Part shown: positions 56,251 through 64,000 of the stretch, piece by piece
How the letters are laid out: each line of letters opens with the position of its first letter
How positions within the stretch are numbered: position 1 is the stretch's first letter
The notes under the pieces: generated by a model
Told to the model about the DNA's origin: nothing
Seen by the model: only the letters and a program-made list of their open reading frames with translations
The model's database searches: none
Program-made: the position numbers and the translations under genes
Origin: Cycas panzhihuaensis
Taxonomy: Eukaryota; Cycadophyta
NCBI GenBank assembly: GCA_023213395.1
Contig: CM041465.1
Coordinates: forward strand, 70,935,741-70,999,740
Length of the DNA stretch: 64,000 nucleotides
Reading direction: 5' to 3'

Positions 56251-56377
56251 AAGTATAAACTATGACTCCAAGGAATTTATTTGCTAAAGAGTATAAACTA
56301 TGGTAGACTTCCTATCTCTACAAAGAGGGTAAACTACAACTCTAAAAATCATATTGTCTAATGAGCTAAAACTATGG
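56251..56377. repeat. TAAACTATG motif cluster 1
   Basis: Four copies of a GAGTATAAACTATGG-like motif start at 56251, 56289, 56325 and 56363, spaced 36-38 bases. The same cluster is present in unit 2 (63521-63647). Confidence 0.8.
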
Positions 56378-57693
56378 ACAATCCTCTTTTCATCGTTCCT
56401 TCAATTACTTTAGTCTCCTTGAGCTTTTAGGAAGTAATATTCTATTAACCATGCAAGACTATCATGCTATACATGACATAGGTATTGATTGTTGGAATTT
56501 TTCTTTTAGTAATAATAACTTTTATTATTTTACTCACTCTTCAGTTTTGAGTACCAAACTCAAAGGTGAACCTTGGACCCAAATTTTATCCTTGATAGTT
56601 ATTCACTAGATAAGATCTATTTAGTTAGCTTTAGTTATTTACTCTTTATTAACTTGGTCTTTTTCTATTTTTATTCATTATTCCATAGGTTTCTCTTTGT
56701 CTATATATCACCTATTTTTCTCTTTTTTTATAATTCATAGTTTACTTTATTTACATTCCTATGGTGAATCCTTATTTTGCCACCTTCTCTTTATGTTTGG
56801 AGATATTGTGATTTAGATTTTCTCTTGTTTCTCATGATTCAATGCTTACTGCATTGAGAAGGGGTGTTTCATAATTAGATGATTATAGTGGTCTTTCTCT
56901 TAAAAGAAAAAAAAAAAAGAAAAAAAAAAAGTATTATTGTTACCATCTTCTTACTATTTGGGGTAAGTTATGTGATAACTTCATCCTCAGTTATATTTAT
57001 TATAGGTTAGGTTCATTTAGGTAGGTCACTCAAGACTTTTAGACCCAACTACTTGGGTCCAACATAGCCTTAGTTGAGATCAAACCTTGTTTGATATTTC
57101 CTCATTTTTAGTTCATATTTTAGTTATGATTTTACCTCTTTCTCCTTATAATTGAAGCCATTTTACTATCATTTATCACTAACTCCTCACTAGTTGATTC
57201 CTATAATTCTCCTATATTGATCACTTTGTCTCTAAATTTAATTTCTATTTTTTCCATGGCATTGAGTATATTCACCAACAAAGGTAGTAGAGCTAGTCCA
57301 GGATGTTCTATTGTTGTTTGGTTGATGTATGATCAAATAAAAATCCTTCTTTTATCTACTGGTCTAGTTTTACCTAGAGCAACCAATAGTAAACTAAATA
57401 TTCTGCTATTATAGGTGCCTTATTTGAGATTTTCTAGTTCTATCAAGGACCCATTATCATTCTTTCCAATTCACAGGTCATTATTTATCAATTGGTTGGT
57501 GTTGATAAGGTCTGTTCTCTATAGCTCCTTACTCTATCACCAAGATTTATCATTGATGTCCTTGTTTTCTTTTGTTATTACTAAGCCTATTTTATGTTCT
57601 CTCAATGTTGAATCTAACACCTTAATTTTGTTTCTCTTAGATAGCTATCTTATATAGATTTCATTCAATGTTAGGGGCACACCACTTTGGAAT
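56378..57693. other. unit 1 DNA without a recognised gene
   Basis: AT-rich with a poly-A/G tract at 56904-56930. Frames at 57217-57414 and 57415-57657 are hydrophobic and match no family. Confidence 0.5.
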
Positions 57694-58633
57694 GAGTATA
57701 AACTACCACCCCGTAAAGAGTATAAACTATGGGTCTTGAAAATAAAAGTATTAGTCTTATAAAGGTCAAGATTAATAAACTTAAGATAAAATGAAGTGTT
57801 AAAATAGATGGACCTATGTGAGAATTGTGGGCCAAGAAAGGTCTTGGTAGGGAAAATTTCCCTTAAAGCCTCTTATCCATGGAAGGAGTCAATGAGGAAT
57901 CCTATATACTTGAAAAATTAGTCATTTAACAAGTGATTGATTTTGTTCATTTTTGTAAACAGTATGTTTCTTTCAAATATATTATATGAATATGTATCTT
58001 TTCAGTTTAACTTGAAATGATCAATGTTTGTATAATCTTTCTAAAGTATGATATGGATTTTATAAGTTTCCCTTTAGGGAGGTCTTGTATTACTCCATCT
58101 TTTGCTCCTATAAACTTATTATCGTTTATTTACTTTTAGATGGTTTTAAGTTTATGAGTATAGAATTGGTGAATCTTTTCCATCTACTCCCTTATATTCT
58201 TTAGTTTCTTTCCTTGCCTTCACTTTTCTTATATTTTTCATTTTAAGACTCCTTTTACCCTAAAATGAGTATAAACTACCATGTATATACCAATTAGAAA
58301 ATGAAAAAAAAGAAGAAGAAAAATGACAAAAATTATGTTTAAAAAATCCACCTATTAAAGATCTTAAACTATGACTATATTAAAATCTAAAAATCCACCT
58401 ATTAAAGAGCTTAAACTATGATAATATTATGCTCTAAAACTTGATTGTTGATGAGTGTAAACTATGATAATCAAGCTAAAAAACTTTAATTACTGATGAG
58501 TTTATACTATGGTAATTCATTTAAGCTCTGAAAAGTTACCATTTAATGAGCTCATAAATTATAATAGTCTATCCCTTATGTTTTGGCATGGGACCTTACC
58601 TTTGAAGCATGGTTAATGAGTTTAAACTATGAC
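57694..58633. repeat. TAAACTATG motif cluster 2 with degenerate 46-base tandem array
   Basis: Further motif copies start at 57694, 57718, 58267, 58359, 58407, 58453, 58498, 58548 and 58618. From 58340 to 58570 they sit in about five tandem units of 44-52 bases (AAAA...CTATTAAAGAGNTTAAACTATGATAAT...). Confidence 0.78.
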
Positions 58634-59689
58634 CACCATTTCTTATGCTCCATCTAGTTTATAAGCATCTTTGGCAGTACCATCGATTGAGTATATTTTA
58701 AGTCCTATTTAGTTTATAGATATTCTTATAGTAGTATGTTTTAAAGCCCTATCTATTTAATGGATATTTTGGTAGAACTCTTAACCTAATGTTATAGTAA
58801 GTTAGGATTTATTCTTAACTTATCTTTGGTAGTTTTCAGACTAGTTGAATTCCTCTTTCACCTTTCTATAATCCATACAATCATCATTCCATTCCTTTTG
58901 CTATTATTTTTTAGAGACTTTTACCTATAAGATATTACTACCATTTACCATCTTGCTTCTATCTTAAAGCAAGAGCTTTAGGTGTTAAGGGGTCATATAT
59001 ATCACTAAAATCTAACCCTTGATTCGGCTTCTCTTATCTTGTTCATTATTTTACATGATCATGGATATGTTTGTTTGATTTAATGAGATGATATTTGATT
59101 ATTTGAGATATCATGCTATGTTGCCATTGAATTTCATATGATATTAGTGAAATAAAATGTTTGAGTTAATGATGATTAATATTTGGATGATGATGTTTAT
59201 ATTATTATATCTTTTATATACTAATGAATAAAAATTATAGCAATAGAACCTTTCTTCATTTTCTATTTTGAACCATTTTTCCTTATCTTTTGTTGATTTT
59301 AAAGTCTTTTCCTTTTGATTTTCATATTTGGATTATCAATTTATATGTTTTTAGGCCTTGATATTAGTTCAACAACTCATCTAAGCTACTTTGTCTTCAT
59401 TTGAGTAATTTTCTTTCAATTTTTGGTAATATTTCAAAATTTTAAAGTTTTTTTATTCAACTTCTCCATTTTCTACTTCATCGCATTTTTTATGTTGCTA
59501 AAAATATGATTTTATTTAGAAAACATGATTGATCATATTTTATGAATAAAATCACATTTTTATTTCTTTATAAAATGTGATTAATTATGTTTTATGAAGA
59601 AAGTCATATTTTTGACTAATTTCTATGCCATTTTTTTAAAGTTACACGTATTATTTTTCCTTCTTTGTATGTCCTTCTTGATGGCAAAT

Positions 59690-59850
59690 CTTGTATGCTA
59701 CATTCTATGATTTATCTTCTTGTTTTGAAACTATTTTATGCTTGAAAAGTTACAAATTTCAAAAAAACACCACACATGCAAGGGGAAAAACTTAGAGAGA
59801 AGCTTTATACACCTTCAAACTTCATCATTTATGTATTTATATGAGCTCCA
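59690..59850. repeat. sub-repeat a of unit 2
   Basis: Counterpart of 47035-47290. The frame 59738-60013 over it resembles 47218-47433 only because the DNA is duplicated. Confidence 0.65.
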
Positions 59851-60464
59851 ACTCTCTTATCTGAGGTCTAGTAATGTTTTCCTACCACTCTTTTGCTTCA
59901 ACTTTGATGTATTGATTGTCATACTATGTTTTTTCTATGTTATCTTCATCATTTTGGTCCTAATTCTTATTGTGATTGTTGTTTCATTAGAAAAGTCTTG
60001 GTTGAAAGGTTAGCCCTTTATGGAATTTTTAGGGGTTTACTATAGTGAAGAGAGATCTTCCTCTTTATAATTATTGTATAGCTTTCCCCTACTATTCTCC
60101 ATAGCAGTCAAGCTTTCAAGAGATTTTTGGTGTCATCTTTCTTGTTTTGGTGATGTCTTTTTCTAATATCCTACAATTTCTCCTTTAACTACCTATTTTA
60201 AAATAAAAATTAGTGGAAGATTGGAAAGTAAAGAAAGATTACTATCTTGAGGCATAATTACGACATCTTTTATTGAGAAACCTTGTGGTTGATTCATGTG
60301 ATTTTCTTGCTTTTTTCCTTTCTTTCCTTTATTCTTATAAAAGAGTAAAAATATATTCATAGGCTTTACATGTACTTTTTGTTACCTCTTTCCCAAGAGA
60401 TGGAATAAAATTTGCAATTTTATTGGTTGAATTGTCCCTTGCACAAATGCTAATTTTTTCCACA

Positions 60465-60690
60465 CTCTTATGTTTAGATTTTTCATGGTTATACAAGTGG
60501 ATTTTGAGCTTGTATATAAATAGTAAATCTTGCATGTTAATCTTTTGGCCTTGCATGTTATATTTTATGGTTTATACTCTTGGTTTGAAACTATTCATGG
60601 TTAAAAACATTACAAACTTCATCAAAGATCATGCATGTAAAGGTAAGGACCTAAAAGAAATTTTATATATCTCCAACTCTCATAATTTGA
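60465..60690. repeat. sub-repeat b of unit 2
   Basis: Counterpart of 51045-51300, about 0.8 kb from sub-repeat a. Confidence 0.65.
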
Positions 60691-61371
60691 GTATGTATAA
60701 AGGTTTCTTTTATAGAGTTTATTTTATATATTTTTATTTAAAATTAAAGCTTATTGAAAGGATTTAGGAAAAAGTTTCTTTTGATGTTTTTATTTCTTTA
60801 TTTTAGAAAAGTTTATTTAAAAAAAAAAAATGGTGTGATTTCTTTTAGCTTATGTATAATCTCCTTTTAGTTCTATTTACTTTTCTTTGCTTGTATGCAA
60901 GTCAATCTCATGGATGTATGATTTTATAATAATTATTAACTTTCCTTCTTTCAATAAACAAAAAATGTTAAAAGAAATATAGGAAAGAATAAAAAATAAA
61001 AGCATTGTTAGTATAGCTCTTGAACTTAGATCTGCTCTACTAGTTTATATGGGCTAGAATATTATTTCATTGGGTTGTAACCATATATTTTAGACTCTTG
61101 CTTTTGAATCTATATTTAATCATAAAAATAGGGACTCCTTTATAGGAGTTGGTAAAAGTAGTTCTAAGGCTCCTATTGATCAATATATCTCTCAATATTC
61201 AATTGAAATAAAAGGAAACATAAAGTTATTAAGAGATAATCAACTTAGATCATTTTTTTACCAACCATCTTTCCGGTGACCATACTGCAGAGTTGCCCTT
61301 TGTTTTTGTTTTTATATCATTAATCATATAACTCTTTATTAAATCCTTGACAACACATTCTTATTTGTTCT

Positions 61372-62533
61372 ATGGATTACTATGCATCTCTTTCCTATTG
61401 TGGTCATGAAGTATCCATGTCTTGTCTTTAGACCTATGTTACATATTCTTATAATCAAAACCCACATTTGATTTCTTCTACTTCTACCTATACTCATACC
61501 CTAGTACAAGAGCATATTCGATTGATGCCTCATGGTCATGTATCCTACTTAAGTAGAAGCCTTAGTGGCTATGCTCAAACCTATTCCACTCATTCAAACT
61601 TTGTCTCATGATAATCCCATTGTCATATAGTCACATCACTTATGGAGTGGCATATCTATAAGAAGAGCCCTTTTCCATGTGAATTTTTCTTTTATATCCT
61701 TCCCTCTTACATTCTTATATTACCTATATTTAGGGGGATACCTAGACAAAATCCTTCAGGGCACATTAAGAAATTTACTTTTGCATGTGCTTATTATATG
61801 CCTAAAGATCTTTTATTAATGAGACTTTTCTTGAGAACATTACATGGTAGTGCACTATGGTGGTTTTACCAATTATCCCAAAATTCAATCATCACATTCT
61901 GATAATTGATGGATGTTTTTATAAGTGAATTTGATGTTACTTATCCTTTTTCACTGGAACAAAAAGCCCTTTTGGTAATTAGACCAAAGGATAATGAATT
62001 TAAGAAATGTTACTTGGAGCTTAATGCAATATAAAACCCTTGATTTTTTAAAGTCTTATTTAACCAAATCTGTCAATCAATTATATGACAAATCCATTAA
62101 TGCATAATTTGGCCTTTACTAGTTTCTTATCAGGTTGAGCCTCCCAAAACTAGTCCTAAAATGATTAATATAATCATACACTCAAGCCTAATTCTATCAA
62201 AAGAATACAGGGCTAGTTTATGTCCTATAGTGGTAGTTTCTCAATCAATATCTTCCACCACTCCCTTCACATTATAGCAAGAAAAGGCCATCAATTGTGA
62301 GCAGTCTCATTGGTAGCTTCCCTATCAATGACACTATATATTCTTCTATATCACTTTGTAAGTTAGGTGGTGAGTCCTTTTTGGACTGGTCTATCTTCAA
62401 AATGGACCCTCATCTTGAGGATGGGGGTTATTGTTCCTTTGATAGTGGTGATGCATTAGGACCCCTTATTGATTTATATTCCATCCTTAATATAGAGCTA
62501 CTTGTTGGGACTTTTTATGATTCTTTGAGATAA
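61372..62533 (+). pseudogene. gypsy-type gag of unit 2
   Basis: The frame starts MDYYASL. The core PRQNPSGHIKKFTFACAYYMPKDLLLMRLFLRTLHGSALWWFYQLSQNSI lies at 61744-61890. This copy retains the GSALxWF block that is eroded in unit 1. SEFDVTYPFSLEQKALL follows at 61925. The last open piece is 62297-62533 (ESFLDWSIFKMDPHL). Stops at 61902 and later break it. Tat/Athila-like gag is the best guess. Confidence 0.68.
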
Positions 62534-63520
62534 TTCAATGAGCTTTCTCACAAGCATGATCTTAATACTTGCCTTGATGAGGTTCCTAAAATCCTTACTA
62601 AGTTTTTTACTAACTCTAACATGAAAACACCTAAAATATCATACTTTTACAACCTTAGCTTATTGAATTGGGAGAGGTATTCTTCAAAAAGAACTGTACC
62701 TAGGTCATTCAAGGAATAGATTCAACCCTAAGATGATGAGATTGATTTATCTATTTCTACTACTAATTGATCTACCCCACATGCCTTAGGGGTTAGACTT
62801 GATTCACATGGTATTTCCCTCATCTTAGTTAAATTTAACACACCTATTATATCCATGCTTATTTTACTTATTCCATACCAAGAACTAGATATGATTTCAC
62901 AACTATTTACCTTGCCTTCCATTATATACCCACCAAAACTTTCATTAGATATTCCTTCAATTCACCCTAATCATTATCATGAGTTAATTCCACATAGCCC
63001 ACCCATGGCTCATAAATACTTTCTATAACATGCTTATGAGACTAGGACCATTTTAAATAAGGTCATCTCCCTTTTTTCCCTAAAGCTTGACATCCTTTTT
63101 AGCCTTAATGAATTCATCCTTATTGAGTCAATTTATTTTCCCTTTTAAGAAAGGAATTTGATATCATTGAGAAGGACATCTTTTATTAGTTCAAGGCTAT
63201 TTAGTAGACTAAGACATTTATTGGGCTCTACCCTTGAGGAGAATAGTCAGTCTATGGATTCCTTTAGTAAGTTATCTTTTGGTTTCACTTAGGATGATGA
63301 TAATATTAGACCATTGCATCATGTTATGTCCCCCTAAATCATTCTAAGGCACCCACTTTGATTGCTCTTTCCTTTATACTTTGATAACTAATTTCTTACT
63401 TACATAATAAGTTTTGAGGTGACCTCCTCTGTTAAAGGTTCTTTTGATCAAGATAGAGTTAGTATACATCTAGATGACTTTTACCCCATCATGGGTCTAA
63501 TCAATACTTAACTCCATAAC

Positions 63521-63647
63521 AAGTATAAACTATGACACTAAGAAATTTATCCACTAAAGAATGTAAACTATGGTAGACTTCTTGTCTCCATAAAGAGGGT
63601 AAACTATAACTCTAAAAATCATATTATCTGATGAGCTAAAACTATAG
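63521..63647. repeat. TAAACTATG motif cluster in unit 2
   Basis: Four copies start at 63521, 63559, 63595 and 63633, with the same spacing as 56251-56377. Confidence 0.8.
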
Positions 63648-64000
63648 AAAATCCACTTTTAATCACTCCTTCGATCACTTCAACCTCCTTGAGCTTTTGG
63701 GAAGCAATATTCTGTCAACCATATAAGACTATTGTCCTTTGTATGATATAGGCATTGGTTGTTGGAATTATTCTTTTAGTGCTAGTATCTTTCATCATTT
63801 TACTCATTTCTCTTGTTTGAGTTTCAAACTCAAAGGAGAACCTTGGCCTCTAGTTTTATCCTTGATAGTTATTCACTAGATAAGATCTATTTAGTTAGGT
63901 TTAGTTACTTTTCTAGTTATTAGATTCACTTATTTTTCTCTATTTTTATAATCCTTGGTTTGCTTTATTTACACTCTATGTGTGGGTCAAATTAGTTACA

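Larger units (their letters stand above)
43206..58997 (+). repeat. tandem repeat unit 1 (gypsy-gag-bearing), with insertions F, M and N
   Basis: Sequence outside F, M and N is collinear with 58998-64000: 43230-43282 matches 59020-59080, 46428 onward matches 59076 onward, 51973 matches 61372, and 56160 matches 63430. After removing the three insertions the spacing is about 7.3 kb. It carries a degenerate gag (51973-53225), no RT or integrase, and unusual repeated motifs. Whether it is a tandem duplication of a non-autonomous gypsy or two neighbouring insertions cannot be settled here. Confidence 0.8.
58998..64000 (+). repeat. tandem repeat unit 2, runs off the window
   Basis: It is collinear with unit 1 from the start 'actaaaatctaacccttgatt' to the last bases, with no insertion. 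It carries the empty target sites of F (59076), M (60293) and N (63430). It ends at the equivalent of about 56770. Confidence 0.82.

Noticed and set aside
56900-56935. Poly-A rich tract as a sign of a LINE or SINE tail
   Set aside because: No upstream LINE or SINE sequence and no flanking duplication seen.
57217-57657. Two consecutive hydrophobic frames in unit 1
   Set aside because: No family recognised, AT-rich composition, and the equivalent in unit 2 is off the window for comparison.
58340-58570. CRISPR-like regular repeat
   Set aside because: Units are degenerate tandem repeats without unique spacers, in a plant repeat context.

Overview
This window looks like intergenic DNA from a large, transposon-rich seed-plant genome. 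No host gene, rRNA, tRNA gene or CRISPR array is visible. The evidence is AT-rich DNA filled with Ty1/copia and Ty3/gypsy LTR retrotransposons, plus TRIMs, and every clear primer binding site matches plant initiator tRNA-Met. The species cannot be named from the sequence; a gymnosperm-like or similarly large genome is only a guess. Nearly all coding regions are pseudogenes, and many stop codons sit where Gln (CAA/CAG), Arg (CGA) or Trp is expected, as in methylated, deaminating plant DNA.

Layout 1-20 kb. A minus-strand LTR (X, 85-564) sits in the leader of a second minus element (E, right LTR 1814-2185). Next comes a four-part nest. Old plus-strand copia A (2186 to about 19290) carries copia B (2783-6957, target duplication AAGGA) in its gag. 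It carries minus-strand non-coding element C (about 9110-17622) in its RT. C in turn carries gypsy D (11055-17539, duplication ACCTA) in its right LTR. D has near-identical 1.05-kb LTRs.

Layout 20-38.3 kb. Minus-strand copia G has LTRs 20047-20422 and 37927-38305 and duplication CACAT. A 13-kb block interrupts it, holding a fold-back element (20842-21743), an unassigned segment, a TRIM joined head-on to chromodomain gypsy I (22259-28597, common outer duplication CATAC), and copia J (about 28603-33949).

Layout 38.3-43.2 kb. Minus element H carries only gag and a protease fragment between short LTRs, with a TRIM at its primer-site end. It is followed by a plus-strand TRIM (40492-40792) and by K, a truncated minus copia.

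Layout 43.2-64 kb. A gypsy-gag-bearing repeat is present twice in direct orientation (about 43206-58997 and 58998 to the window end), with an underlying period near 7.3 kb. Unit 1 is interrupted by three minus copia elements. F (43283-46427) is a deletion derivative, M (47719-50881) carries an open 218-residue acidic ORF, and N (54033-56159) has a shuffled pol. The repeat also contains an 0.8-kb sub-repeat and a recurrent TAAACTATG motif.

The genes do not form a cellular pathway. Each set is a retrotransposon polyprotein (capsid, protease, integrase, RT, RNase H), and the short elements (TRIM, C, F, H, M) would need enzymes supplied in trans. The most unusual items are the TRIM-gypsy chimera, element M's acidic ORF, the permuted pol of N, and the TAAACTATG motif array. 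Boundaries called exact come from matching LTR ends and target duplications; all others are approximate.
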